Positions 1-14,290 of a stretch of DNA of 64,000 bases are shown here, in pieces (positions within the stretch are counted from its first letter, which is position 1; the number at the start of each line of letters is the position of its first letter). A model generated the notes under the pieces. The model worked only from the letters and a program-made list of their open reading frames with translations, made no database searches and had not been told where the DNA came from. The stretch lies in contig NC_135549.1 of NCBI RefSeq assembly GCF_964340395.1, positions 17,903,842 through 17,967,841 of the forward strand, written 5' to 3'. Source of the DNA: Glandiceps talaboti. Lineage: Eukaryota > Hemichordata > Enteropneusta > Spengelidae. Position numbers and translations under genes: made by a program.

Positions 1-900
1 GAATAGTGACCTAAATTTGCATACAGTGGGCACAATTCGTTTTCTATTTTCGGGACACTAGCACACGAGCCCCGTGTTACGTTCTTGAGAAATGGGTGAA
101 AGTCTACCGTCATGGAATATCTGTATACTGAAATGATAGCGACGTGTACAATATTTCGTTCTTAAAATCATTCATGCCATACGGATGAGTAGGACTTCGT
201 GTGTCTTTTACACTTGAACGGTTTCATGATGTGACGGTTTGTTCTTGTATGAAAGTTCAGTGAACCAGATATGTTTGACATGGTTGACTTCAATCAATAC
301 GTTATGCGTCAAAACAGTAACATATCACCAAATTGTCAAATCACTTAAAAGATTACGGTATTGAAATTCAAGTTGATTAAAAAGGGAAGCGAGGGGTGTT
401 CAAATAATACACGCCTGCATGCTATACCGGAAACAAATACAACTAAGAAATGCCTTTTAGCATTGTATATAGCTTTAGTACAATATTCCTGTCTGTGTTA
501 ATGAAGTCACTCAGTCAAATAACTAGCTCTGTTGAACACATGGTTTGTGAAAGAAAACTGTTGCAGAATAGTCGATCACAGTAATGGATTGTGCAATTTC
601 AATCGGAGATATGCTTTTGTGAGAAGCTTATTGCTTTTCACTATGTTATAACATCAATAAACACATGGTATGCAGATTGGACACAAAATTACTTCATTTT
701 CTTCAAACATGTAATCAATTTGAAAATGGTGATAGGTGGATCCATCTTGGTTTTATCCGGTTTGAAATGAAAAATAATCAAATATGTCTATGGTACTCTT
801 ACTAGTGATAGGTAGGATGACCTTACAGTTATGCTAGCGTTTTGATATTTCAAATTGATGGGCAGTTATCAGAAATATCAGAATTATCAGTAGGAGAAAG

Positions 901-980
<80 letters not shown>

Positions 981-989
981 GTGTGTGTG
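901..989. repeat. (TG)n microsatellite
   Basis: Almost pure TG dinucleotide with a few TATG interruptions. Confidence 0.95.
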
Positions 990-2264
990 ATACATTATTC
1001 ACACACCTTTTTTAAATTATCCAATTTAGTATGAGCTGTCTATCACAGCACATTGGATTGAAGTAAATAGTATAAATGTACAGAAATCAGATGTGATATT
1101 TAGTAATTCTAAACACACGAGTTGTGCCAAAAAATTCCCCGTCAGTACTCACACATGATATCTCTCATCAATGACTTTATATGGTTTTGGCGGATATTCC
1201 GTAAGTGGGGGTGCAAGGGGTTAATATGGCAATTCCATAGGCAGTAAATGACACTTGCCAATGTCTATATATTTCCCGAAATTAAAGAGCATAAAAAGCA
1301 GAACATTTTATATGTTCAGAAATAATATGTAAATGCCAAACGACTTTGACTTACATCCTTAGTGTAGGGGAATACACAACGTGGAATTCGCCAAGAGCTA
1401 ATAATACATTAAAGTTGCAAAAGTACTTAGTTTTGTTTACATTTATATCAGCAGGGAGTGTGAGAAGTGGGGCCAGGAATTACATTTATTAAATCGTACA
1501 AGTACGCCTTTACATATATTAAGTTCTATGTGTTACGTCAAATATCCAACCACAGAAATACGGGTCCGACTACTTTCTTCGCGATGTTTTTATTATGTTT
1601 TGAACCAATAATAGTCGTGAGATCAGCTCGGGCATCAGTTGAAATGTAAAACGTTTAAATTTACCTTGCATCTGTGTTTGACTGTTACCTTTATTTCAAT
1701 AGAATTGTACCAGTACAGGGATAACGTGGTTTTGAACATGTCAAAACAACCAAAAGTGTTTCTATCGCGGATGAATTATCACAATGGGTTACCCACCATC
1801 GCATGTCCACAATGTACAAGTGAAAACTTAGAGTTCAGTGATTTTGCCCAAGACTCTCGTATTTTATAATCGACGCATGATTAGAATTGCAACGTACGTG
1901 TAGGCGCATTACTAGTGAATCTGACAGACAGACAGACAGACAGGAACAAGTAAAATTCTTCAGAAATTTTATGGCATCGTATCAATTTTCAAGCCGTATC
2001 GGGAATATTACGATTTAAGGCATCAAGAGAATAATTACAATGATTAAAAATATTAATTTTCTCTGGACCAATTTCAACCGTAAGGTGTAATAAAATGAGA
2101 TAAATTAATCGTTTTTTTAAATGTCAACATAACACTTGGTTTTCCTCATCGAATCCCCCGTGGAAATTTCACAGTTTTGATGTCGTTGCTTCCAATTTGC
2201 ACACAGTAATATTCTGTTGATTTGTGATTTTAATACTGCTTCAAAATACAGCCAGTTTTATATT

Positions 2265-3073
2265 AGTGTTCACTGCATCTGCCATTGCCATACAAAAAAA
2301 AAACAATCACGAAACTGCATATTCTATTCACTTTAGGATAGCAAGATTGCCAATTTTTTTGCTACATTTTGTCTAAATGAAATAAACCATATAAACGTAC
2401 TACAACTCGACGCAGACACGCTGGTGCCAATATTTTGACGTCTGCATTTGATGTCTGTATGGCGACATTTTATTTTATTTCATTAAGACAAACTGTCCCA
2501 AGAAGCTGTATTCAATCAATCTTGCTACAACGGAAATCATAAACCCTGAAACAAAACGTCATCTTGCTCAACAAAAATCTCATTAACAAGGCTACATTCT
2601 ATCGGATGGCTTGACAAAAATCTTACCATAAGCGTTTCGTCAATTGTTTAGCGTGACAAACATCTTTACCGATATTGTTACACTTTCTTTGCGTGAGCTA
2701 CCATTATCTTAAGGAGATCAACGCCAAATTCATATGTCCCGCCTGGTAAACCTAAGGTCTGGCGCGTTCTTTGATATTTTTGAGACAGTCAATTGACTAA
2801 AATGTATCAATTGTAGTTCAGTTCTTGTTGTGCCAGACGATAACATGTGGAAATATTAATTAGATTTTTGTCGAGCCAGACGAGATCAGTTACAACATCA
2901 AAGAGATATTTTGTCTGGCCAGACAAAAACTGTGGCAATGTTAGTGAGGTTTTTGTCGAACCAGGCGACGTTTCGTTTCAGGGTTTGTGATTTCCGTTGT
3001 ATCTTAAAGTGTAGCATGTGCAATTTCTTATTGTTTCTGCGTGGTTGTATCAAAGAGGGGCAATGGACACATA
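2265..3073. mobile_element. Foldback element, copy 1
   Basis: The sequence near 2265-2380 (gtgttcactgcatctg...) returns in inverted, diverged form at 2985-3073 (...ggcaatggacac). The inner part contains several tgacaaa/tttgtcg inverted motifs. A related, shorter element lies at 35491-35818. No ORF of transposase size is present, so it is a non-autonomous element by inference. Confidence 0.6.
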
Positions 3074-4274
3074 AAGACGTTATAAACACTAACATGAGAC
3101 GGGTTGTAAGTAATTTTAGATAATTCATGACTGCACGAGAGAAATCAACCATTTGTTACTTTCGCTGATTGGGATATGTTCTCTCCGGTGATTTCAAGTC
3201 GAACATTGATTTTCCCTAGCTCTCTATAGTCGATGTAGTCACACTTCAAGAGAAATTGCCGAGTAATTTATCCTTCACCTTACTGTGACAGTAGTTATTT
3301 TAAGTGCCTCGCCAATCTGACGATTACTAAGTATATCTCGTATCTGTATTATATCGATTGTCTGAATTCCGTTAGCACTAATTAAGAAAGATAATCAATG
3401 AATAACCTTATCTACTGATGTCACATCAGTGGTTAATCTCCTTCCCCTAAAATAATGCACCGAGTCCTAAAAACATGATAAAGTGCAGAATATACATTAT
3501 AATGCAGAATTATTTTAATGTATTTCAATATCTATGAAACGTTATTACATCGTAGAATGAGCTATAAAAATTGTCACGAGCTCAACGCATGTCTGCAAGG
3601 CAATAATATAATTATATTTGCAAATGATGAAATAGCCCGCCTAGCTTTAATGACCACTGTCCAAGGCATTGATACCATAAATCACCATATTCAAGGTAAA
3701 CATACAATCGATTGTCATAAATTTACATATACGTACCACCTTTTCTCGGAAAACGTAAAACTCCCAGCAGCTTGATTGTTGCTTTCTTTCTTTCTTTCTT
3801 ACTTTGTATTCAAATTTCATTTCTGTGTTTCTATGATTCATTAACACGTCCTTGATCAATACTTCTATATAATGTTATGACGTACTTATACTACTTTACA
3901 AGTAATAACTGTGTGTGTTAAAAGTTATTAAATGGAACAAAGCAGACGTGTTGATTTCCTAAGAAGGCTAGGGTTATAAAGGGAAGAAAACTTGTAATGT
4001 AGTTATTAAAAGTAGACCAATCAATCAATTTTCATATTTCCTCTTTTGTGATTTGCACGTAAAAAGTAAAACTGCTATGATCCAAGTGGTGGGTTCGCTA
4101 AATAAACGAGTATCAGCCAAACTACAGTATGATTATCAACAGAACTTGAAACAATTCAAGGTCTTGAAAGGAATGGATTGGTGAGTTTGGAAACTTGATA
4201 CAAGACGACATAGCTGTTCCAATCAATTACGATGTTAGATATTGAAGATTTTAAGAAATGAATTTAACGTTACA

Positions 4275-4492
4275 ATACATACATACATACATACATACAT
4301 ACATACATACATACATACATACATACACACATACATACATACACACATACATACATACATACATACATACATACATACATACATACATACATACATACAT
4401 ACATACACATATACATATATATATATATATATACACACACACATACATACATACATACATACATACATACATACATACATACATACATACAT

Positions 4493-4525
<33 letters not shown>

Positions 4526-4526
4526 T
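4275..4526. repeat. (CATA)n with (TA)n and (CA)n microsatellite
   Basis: Compound tract of 250 bp. The long Tyr/Ile/His/Thr or Cys/Val/Tyr/Met ORFs here are artefacts of the repeat. Confidence 0.95.
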
Positions 4527-7500
4527 TCATTCATTATGTGTGTATGTATGTGCATGTATATAATATCCGGGATATAAGGGCAAATACTAAGGAGGCCGGT
4601 CACCCATGAAGGTTCGTAAAAAAATATGTAATTTTATCTGAGAGTCTATGAGCAAAGTTGATACCTTTCCATTCTATTGCAAGTTTCTATTAAAATTGTA
4701 AAACCAATATTTGGTTTTGTCCCTTTTGCTGGAAGTAATTTAATAACCGGATAGTTAATGACATAGACCAGAATATTGGAATCAGAGAAAACATATATCG
4801 GATACTTTATTACAAAGTACAGAAAACTTGGATGTCACACAATAGGGCAAGACGTGTACCGTTAGCGCAGTGAGTACGAGCGCGTTTGTTTGTAATTAAA
4901 TGTAAATGCGGACTAAGCAAAATATATGAATTGTTAGATCAAGATGGAATAGTCTATTGGAGGAAGACCAGCCCTCGACAGGTACGTAACCAATCAAAAT
5001 TACTATTCCTTTTCGATAGAGTGACAACATAATCTTTGGAGACCCATTTCAGCTATTTGACATAAATCCAAACCATTAATCTAAAAATGTAATTTTTCAA
5101 CTGTCTGACACGCAAACTTTCATCTAAAACTATAATCTTTAATGTACAATTCACTTTCCTGTATCCGTGGGGTTTCTCACCATGTGCGTGATAATTGGGG
5201 AAGAGATATAAGCATGCGCAGACGTGACGTGACGTAGTGATTACTTGCATTTACCAAGGTTGTTTACAAATCCCTTCCTGTTTGTACAATGGCAACATTT
5301 TAATTCAAAGTATTTTGCAATTTATTGCGTTACGAATACGGCTTTGGTCTATATGTCATTCCACAGGTTTTTTTCACGTACGTAGAAAAGCGTAGCAAAA
5401 TTATTGTGAAATAAAAGTCCAGAAATAAGTATCCCATTTTTCATCCGTATGGCCACTTTAGGGGTTGACCGTGTAAGCATTTTAGCTAGATATTAAATTA
5501 AGACAAAGAGTAATAAAGTCAGTGGCGCGAGACTACTCCTTTAGACATAGAGGAATGATGTATCATGTACAAGATAACCAGGTAAATAGACTGGTCGGTC
5601 ATAAGTCCCACCGAATTAACAAAACGATGTCCTTAGCACCTTCTGCTATCAATAACATACTTTAAGTCATTTATCATAGTTCAACCTAATTGCTATTGAG
5701 GGGCTTGAATAATACCCCCTGTAAATGAAATGAATGAATTACTGCACTTTGATTGACTAGGCGTGTACTTAATTACTCCATTTTCAAGTTATAAGTTGTC
5801 TGTATTAAATATACAAACTATACTATACAGCCGTGTACGCAATCAACTTCCGCAGGTTTCCTAGGATTAACATCCCTCTAATGAATACGGCTGTAAAATA
5901 TTGTTTCTGAAAACAATCTGTCACGTATGCTTCTCTAATTCTGTTCAACCGCCGTGTTACACAAGACTTAAATTTTGTAACTAGTCTCTAGTTCTTTAGA
6001 GCTGTTAAAAGATGAGCTTGCAGTTTCGATGAGATCTAGATATCGCGTTTAGTGAGGCAGGTTATATTTTTGGCAATAAAGATATCAGAATCGACCTCTC
6101 AGTGTGAAAGTGTTCCATTTTGTGGTCTGTATGGTCGTTTTAAAGTTGGACATTTGAATTGTGTAAACATGTACAAACTAATAAGTCCACCATGTGTCTA
6201 TTGCAATTAGTAGTAGTGTGCATACTGCTGTTGTTAACACCAATAACAAAGCAGAGCAGACATTTGGAAGCAATGATTGTGTGCTATAGCTTTAACGTAA
6301 TTATCTTAGACTCGCTGAACGTGATATCTCAGAGTCATCACCGAAACTGCACGCTCATCCTGAATCCCCTGTAATGCGTAGTACCATGTGGTTGATTTAC
6401 TTGATTGTGAGAGGCAATCAAATATGTATCTTGTACTGGGGGTGGGGGTGGGGTGGGGGTGGGTATAGAAACGTTAATATACGACAACACCGGCCATTGT
6501 CGTTAGGTGAATTTGAAACATTGGCTCTACACTGCATGAAAAATGGTTACTACCAACGTAACATCCACAAGTAATTAAATGAATGAACGTCTAAATAAAT
6601 CTCCAGTGTGTAAAGTCTTTCATGTACAATGTACCAAACATCATCATGAAGAAACCCTGCTTCTTGAAATTTGATTTTGACAACTTTAATGACGTCAGCT
6701 GCCTAAAGCCGGGTATTATATCTTTGATGTGTTGTTACATGAAGTGTTGTTCATCGTAATATATTCATCAAAAACCGCGTACTTGCAACATTCTTTATTT
6801 AATAACGAAGTCTTCTGATCACTTATTTAGGTTCGCTTTAATGGTAACTCCGTGACTTGAATAAAGTGCGCGCATTTTCTTTAAATCTATAATTGAGAAT
6901 GTTCTATTCAATGTGACTCCGGTTGATTTTCTCCAGTAGTATTGCAAATGAAAGCCAAAATTCTAAGGACAGATCCGCTGGTGGTATATTGGATTTTTTT
7001 GATACTTTAAAGCTTAGAAATGAATATATTAGTTGTTATTACCTAAATAATACAATTTTTATATTAATATCTCCGTTTTATTGTATATTAATTCATATTT
7101 GATATTTGTGAAAGAAAAGAGCTTTACGATTCTGTAGTACTTATTCATTGTACTATACGTACAAGCGTATGCCGTCAAGTCTACTCCGTTTTCTTACAAG
7201 TAGCAGCCTACCATAAGAGCATCTTGTCGCAATCTTGCTCCAATCTTGGAGCAATTCTTATAATCTTTCAAAACTTTGCTGACATAGGAAAACTTGTTTC
7301 TGGTCTTTTTTAAATGATAAATTAAACTACATGCATGGCTCACTGTTTTCAATGAATTTGACAAACACAATCATGTTCCAGTAGAGTGAACACAATATAA
7401 AATGGGCTTAATTTTGAATTCATATCATTTGACCCCTTGTTTCCAACATTTGCACGATAACCCGGTACCCCTGAATTTGTTCTTGCTTGTAACTGAGTTT

Positions 7501-7535
7501 TGTAGAAATAGTTTTAGACTAGATTTTTACTTACG

Positions 7536-8370
7536 AGTACAAGGAGAACGACACTCCAAGAAGTAATTTCACAAACTTCGGTTCTAGGAAGTTATTTCAG
7601 GATTTCACATCTCATAAATTTTCGCGTGATTACCAAGAAACAACAACTTTAAACTCTTTTCCATCTCTACTGTTTTAGTTCACTGCAGTTAGGAGTCATA
7701 AATATTCAGTGTTCATCATCTGATACATATGTATGTCTACTAAGTCCCATGATGCAAAATGGGACCACTCCTAGAACAATGGAGACAAAATAGAGTTACA
7801 TTTAGGTTTCTTGGTAATCACTAGTCTCGGTTACCCAGCCTTTCGACGCTAGGGGCTCTGCCTCCGAGACCACCCCAAACGAGAGTCTGTGAAAACGAGA
7901 GTGCAAATCGCAGGAAGTAGCCTCTGGAGCAGTGCATCATGGGGAGTACTTCATGTCTAACATTCAGTTCAATTCTTTTATTACTCAACTCACACTCTCA
8001 GAGCAGAGTGTGGTATGGTATTATAATTCAAAAATAATAATATAACATTGCAGGCTGAACTATTTGGGTACCTTCGCTATAGATTATCACTTCTCAAGCG
8101 ACTGATATTTATTAATTACAACAAGCAGGCCTCGTAAGCCAATTTTTTATGCTTGGAAGAAATGTACCGTGTGACTTCCGTCGCGGGGTAGTTGGAGTGT
8201 GGTTTTTCCAGACTGTCGTTTGGGGTGGTTTCGTAGGCAGCGCCCCAGCGGCGAGAGGCTGGGTAACCGAGACTTGGTAATCACGTGACATTTAGAAATG
8301 ACTCGCTCGAAGCCAAAGGTTATGAAAATACTTGTATTTCCTGGAGTGGCGAGCCCCTTTAATCACTCAA
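7536..8370. mobile_element. Foldback-like dispersed repeat interrupted by a MITE
   Basis: 7536-7645 is an inverted, diverged copy of the sequence that resumes around 7805 and 8285-8365 (gtttcttggtaatcac..., ending in ctggagtggcgag). A paralogous copy without the insertion lies at 36370-36590. The element is split by the MITE at 7822-8273. Confidence 0.6.
7822..8273. mobile_element. MITE with 70-bp terminal inverted repeats and target-site duplication
   Basis: The left end tctcggttacccagcc is repeated inverted at the right end (ggctgggtaaccgaga). The similarity extends about 70 bp inward, including accaccccaaacga. It is flanked by a perfect 11-bp direct repeat, ttggtaatcac (7811-7821 and 8274-8284), consistent with a target duplication. 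It has no coding capacity. The superfamily cannot be stated with confidence. Confidence 0.8.
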
Positions 8371-8399
8371 ACATTCTAATATACTTCTGCAATTTCAAT

Positions 8400-8650
8400 G
8401 ATTTTGGGGGATAAAAACCACCCATACCCTTGCTAATGACTATATAAAATACAGAAAACAACTTTAGATCATTAACTGCAACCTACGTCTTGTGTATTCT
8501 GTCATTTCTTATCTAACGTTCAATCGGGTCGTAACATGGTCGAGCGAACTTTAGACAAGGAATGACGGAATATACACGACGTAGGTTGCATTTAATGATC
8601 TAAATTTGTTTTCTGTATTTTAGTATGGGTTGGTTTTATTCCCAAAATCC
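8400..8650. mobile_element. Foldback MITE with arms of about 110 bp
   Basis: Left arm from gattttgggggataaaaacc through gcaacctacgtc to cattt. The right arm is its diverged inverse, ending ttttattcccaaaatc. The arms pair nearly over their whole length, so a long hairpin is predicted. No ORF. Confidence 0.75.
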
Positions 8651-9709
8651 ATGCGAATGAAATGTGCAGTCTCGCTATTAGAAATAGGGAAGAACCATAG
8701 CGGAGGCGGGAGGATGACGAGTTGGAACCCCGCGGCGTATATATCCAGAGCTATACCTGCTGTAGAACCACATCTTGGTACGTGATAAAGAAAGCACAGA
8801 TAACAATCGAGAATCTAGGAAAGTAGGTTTGGTAATTGGAAAGGAGACAATCCAAGATATACGTAGTTTGTGACAGAGAGTGAAACTCGTACATTGAAGG
8901 ATGAGACTGACACACGATTTTACGCAAAACACAGATTTTTTCTTCTTCAGATTATGAAGTGGCCACAAGGGATTTCCGACGTCTGGCAGAAAATATGAGA
9001 GATGTCTTTCATACCACTTCCAATTTGTGACAGTTCAGTATAAGTTAGTACATGACTTCTAGCGCTCTACAGTATACAAAGTGTATACCTGAGATAATAA
9101 AATAGCATGATGAGATTGTAATCAGAATATCAAGTAGCGACAGTCTTCCTCATGTAGGTCTGGGTAACCCTGTCTCGTTGTCAGAAAGATGCCGATGTAA
9201 AAGCGCCAATGGCAATGAAGCGCAAATGATGATTAAAAGTGTAGTGTCAATATTGCTAATTTTTGTCTAATTCTGACTTTTTTTTTTCACCCCAAATCCA
9301 GATACCTTATTTGATCACTTCTATTTTCGCTAACATGCATTTCGACATAAGACTGGCACCAGTCCATTGGGTGATTGTATTGTCTCAAAATGTTTTGAAC
9401 TTGTTAGTCTCCCAATGGGCTTAGTGTTCATCCGACTATTAATCGCGCAATCACGTAAGGTCGCTATAACACACACAAGAACACTATCATGTTAAAAAGA
9501 AATTTCTTAGAGTGAAAGAAGCCCAGAGACTTGAGCAGAGTCTATGTTGACTTTGCATGTGATGACGTTTCTGACCCAAATTCACATCCCTTATCTGATG
9601 TCATTTCTTTTGGCAAACTTTCATCTTACATCTTACATGTGTATACATTCATTTTGATAGTGACATGGCTTTGTTTTTACTGTACTTGACAATTTTACGC
9701 AAATGTGTA

Positions 9710-10187
9710 TATTTACAACCAAACCAGAAAGACTATAGAGTTTCAAGGAGGCAGTGCGATGTTTTTGACATCTCACACGATGTTTGTTGTAACAAATTAC
9801 GCAAACAAATCACACTGACAACGCGCGCACAAGAAATGTTACATTTTTATCTCACTATGATCTGAACACAAACAAACAGTTTTGTGTTTGAATCTGCCTT
9901 GTTTCCTCCGACAGTGATGGTGATTTGTATTCACAATGAGATAAAATGTATCATTTTGTATGATTGGGTTTTATGAGTTCTGTGTTTGAATCTTCCTTGT
10001 CCCCCCCCCCCCCCGGCAGTGATGTTTGTGTTCACAGTGAGATAAAATGTATCATTGTATATGCTTACGCGCTATCAGTGTTTGTATTTTGTCTTATGTA
10101 ATTTGTAACAAAAACATTGTGTGAGAGATATACTAGTATAATGCTACCTAATTGAAACTCTATAGTCTCTCTGGCTTGATTGTAATG
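9710..10187. mobile_element. Foldback MITE with internal direct repeat
   Basis: The arms share the inverted sequence gactatagagtttcaa (9730) / ttgaaactctatagtc (10150) and neighbouring blocks. Inside are two direct copies of a block of about 80 bp (tgtgtttgaatc...gagataaaatgtatcat), one carrying a C14 run near 10002. No coding capacity. Confidence 0.7.
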
Positions 10188-12704
10188 ACCACACCTATTT
10201 TGTAATACTAGTACCGTAAATCACAGGTCTTTGTTATAAATATCACCTCTCCAGGGTGAGTACTCTCCAAATTACACATTTTGACCGATTCTTAAATTTT
10301 TCAACCCAAGTCTTGAGGCCTGATCTTATCACCGTTATATTTGCAAATTTTCATTTAGACGAGTTATCTATATTTAAGTACATTGACTGTCGAGGCGCGG
10401 TATCAGAGAAGACATTTAAATTAATATACCTAGATTTATCATATTTTCCCTGTAGATGCATATAGATGGCCACATCAATTTCTTGCACAGGAATAAAAAC
10501 TATTTCTATTTCCAAGGGTACTGTGATACCTGTCAAATATCAAATTTAAAAACTCTTTTAGTACGTAATTTTAAGTACGTAATTTTTTTTATAAGTACGT
10601 TATTTTAAGTACGTAATTTTTTATCCAGAGTTATGCAGTTCAAACTGTACTACTAACCATCTTGTGTGAACACTTTCCAAGTTATATCTTTTAACCAATT
10701 TTGACGTGTTTTGACCCAAACTCCAGATACCTGCTGTGATCAATTATGCTTTTCGCAAACATTTACATGTATCTCTAACTTAGATGGCCAACTGGGATCG
10801 CTGGGTAATGCTTCGTTTTAGAGAGGAAAGTATTTCAAGAATTTTGAACAAAGTCAAAGATACACAAAACTGACGCAGCGCTATCACCATAGCAGCGATG
10901 CGCCTCTGTCTTTGTTGTTCTGTAAAACTAATGATATTCAAGTTACACATAAGACGTTAGCCTATCTTCGTTAAAAGTTGACACCCCACTGGGTACGTGG
11001 ACAATTATCACCAGCCAAGGAGCTCTTCTACTGTTCGCTCACAATTTGAATATTGCAAATACACGGCCACACTCGTGATTATGTTTTGAAGTAGACAGCC
11101 ACTGAATTACAAATGAACTTACATCTGTACCTTTTAAACGTATTTCCGGTTAACTTTCCTGAAATCTCTGATTAATCAGACGCACGTCGTATAATTAGTG
11201 GTGTGCAAGGTTAGAATAATGAAGTCTGTTACTGACTTCTGCTGCCCATCACTTTGTGGTATATAGCTCCATTTCACATCTAATGGGTTTATTAACGAAA
11301 TAAAAGGATTCTCTCTACATTATGACCTATTTACTTCTGAACAGATAAGTAGCCACTTAAAGAAAAGTATGCGAATCTCGTACCATACACGATATCACTA
11401 TCAATCTACGGTTAGGAAAGTGTAAGAAAGAAAATGTCTTTTTGATTAAAATACAAAACACGCGTAGCCACTACAAGTTCGTTTCTAAAATCATGTCTTC
11501 AGAGTCGATAGATTCGGAAATGACAAATAAGTGAAATACTGCATTTCAGCGTGTATATTTTCTCAAGCAACTGCCAAACGTTATATGACACAGTATACAT
11601 ACGTACGAAATACGAGTGTATCCTTTCCCTAGTAACTGCAGTAAAACAAATTATGTCACACAGTTAGTATGAAACACGTACACAATACCAGTACTTTATA
11701 GATTTTCTAATAGTTTACGGCGGTCGGAATTACAAGGTACGTTGATTCACACACCATTGCTTGTCCGATTATGACAAAATTACCAGATGCAGGTTACAAA
11801 AAAAATAGATTACTTTGCTTGTATGTATGAAAAACACTAAGTAATCAAGTCCTTTGATTGTACCCTCGTAAACAGTCTAACGTTCTAATGAAAAAAACTC
11901 TTTGAAGACGGCGCCAATATTAAAGCCAATTTTCACCAATTCCCCTCATCATAGTAAACTCTACCTCCTGTAGCTTTTTAAATAAGACCAGTGATATCAT
12001 CTTATTCGTTACAAAACACCTGTCTTCATCGAATACTCTGTTGTTGAACATCCTCGATCTAATTGTGCAAAGATTTTAATCAGGGTTTTATGCAGCGACA
12101 TTTGTGTACAGTCGGTCAAGGTGTATCAAGTCTTCGTCAAATTATATTATTCTTGAAATGCGAGGATAACCTTTGAAAAGAAAATAGTTGGAGTGTGTAT
12201 TTGTGACATTTATCATCGGGTTTTATTTGCTTACTGTAATTGCCAATTCAAGTGAGTTTGATATATTCACAAATTAAGTTTTAAAATGAACAATATAATC
12301 GTATTTATTTTATTATAACGGTGATTGTACTGTTTAAACAGCCTTTGATACAGCAGCAGTTTCAAATACAAGTTGTGTTAGCGTTGTGTTGTATTTCATT
12401 ACCTTATATTAAGATCTCCACACTTAATGTAATAAGTTCCATTCAATCTTAGGAAAGGTTATGATAGTGAACTCACCTTTCCAAGTATCGGTGGACCATG
12501 AAACCGTTTTCTTATTTTGTTAAATGATTTGGAAAACTATTAGTTGTCCAACTGTCATTCAGCCATGTTGTAATTGATGATGTAAAAACTTCAAAATCTT
12601 AACAAAACAAAACACACACATATATATTATATGGTAACAAATATGAAGATATGTAAATATTACTATATTTCGAAACATTGATATTCAAAATATTCATCTA
12701 GAAA

Positions 12705-12857
12705 GAAACAAATTGTATGTTCATACATAATATTGAAAATAGACTCACAAAAATGCAAAAATGACATGTATGATTTGAAGGAACAAATTGTATGTTCATT
12801 ACATAATATTAAAAAATAGACTCTCACAAAAATGGCATGTACGATTTGAAGTATGAA
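12705..12857. repeat. Tandem duplication of about 75 bp
   Basis: Two direct copies starting aacaaattgtatgttcat and ending with the atgatttgaag/acgatttgaag block. Confidence 0.85.
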
Positions 12858-13129
12858 AATAGATCCACCTAGAAGTGTAAGACACAGTCAGTATTCTATC
12901 TACTTAATAGGATAAACTTGGGTGATATGATATGTATTTAGATTCATGAATTTCTGTGACATTTGGACCGTACACGTCAATCAAATTTTCTGAATTGCTA
13001 CTTGGAACGTAATCTATGAGTGAACTTTACTTTACACTACGTTAACTTTGTTCATATTCCATGAATGTTATGTGTATGTATTAAAATTGAAAGTGTTGAA
13101 AGTGTGGGAAAGGCAAACATGTACGGTGC

Positions 13130-13363
<234 letters not shown>

Positions 13364-13689
13364 GGTAAGTAAGTAAGTGAGCAGTTTAATGAGACAGTGA
13401 GCGAGAGAGACTGGGGTTGAAGGCTGTGAAAGAGAAGGGTGAAACATATCTGTGATATTTCTCGTGTTTGTGCTATGTACAAGCTGTTGTATGAAACTAT
13501 TTGTATAAATATAAATTAGCAATTTTGAGTAAAGACTTGTCGTAATGATTTGCTCGTCTTACAGTACATGTAAAGTCAGGCAGCAAACGAGTCAATTTAT
13601 CGCCATTATTAGAAGAGTTGCTGATTAGAATTAGAATGGTTACAAGTTTAGTAAGGGAAAAATTAAAGCTGCTAATTTTAAGTTTTTAC

Positions 13690-14290
13690 CCCCCCCCCCC
13701 TTCACTAAACCATGTCGCAATATCCCCTCACCCTCGTTCCAATAATACTCTAATAATACCCCTCCCTCGTTCTAATATACCTCCTCCTCTCGTTCTAATA
13801 ATATCCTATCCCCTCGTTCTAATAATATCCTCCCCTCGTTCTAATAATATCATATCCCCGCGTTCTAATATACCTCCTCCTCTCGTTCTAATAATACCCC
13901 TCCCCTCGTTCTAACAATACCCCTCCCTCGTTCTAATATACCTCCTCCCCTCGTTCTAATAATACCCCTCCCCTCGTTCTAACAATACCCCTCCCCTAGT
14001 TCTAGTGATACCCGTCCCCTCGTTCTAATGATATCCATCCTCTCGTTCTAATAATATCCCATCCCCTCATTCTAATAATCTTTTCCCTCGTGCTTATAAT
14101 ACCCCTCCCTCGTACTAATATGAACCTCTCTCCTTCTTCCCATAATACCCTCTTCCTCCTTCTAATAATACTTCCTCCTTCGTTGTAATTATACCCCATC
14201 CCCTCCTTCTAATAATGCCCCTCCCCATCTTCTAATAATGCGCCTCCCTATCTTCTAATACTACCCCCTACTCTGCTCGTTCAAGTAATA
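13690..14290. repeat. Minisatellite, unit about 19 bp
   Basis: About 30 imperfect copies of a unit like ccctcgttctaataatac. Copies vary in the number of C and in small indels. Confidence 0.9.

Noticed and set aside
1467-1869. Two overlapping plus-strand ORFs of 60 and 76 codons
   Set aside because: No motif, signal or neighbour supports them; the AT-rich region makes chance frames likely.
4235-4603. ORFs of 86-122 codons rich in Met-Tyr-Val-Cys or His-Thr-Tyr-Ile
   Set aside because: They are translations of (CATA)n/(TATG)n repeats in several frames and strands at once; the same applies to those at 24.8, 32.0, 39.4, 42.5, 44.5 and 46.3 kb.
8678-8968. 96-codon minus-strand ORF
   Set aside because: No family resemblance, no splice context, and it lies next to a foldback element.
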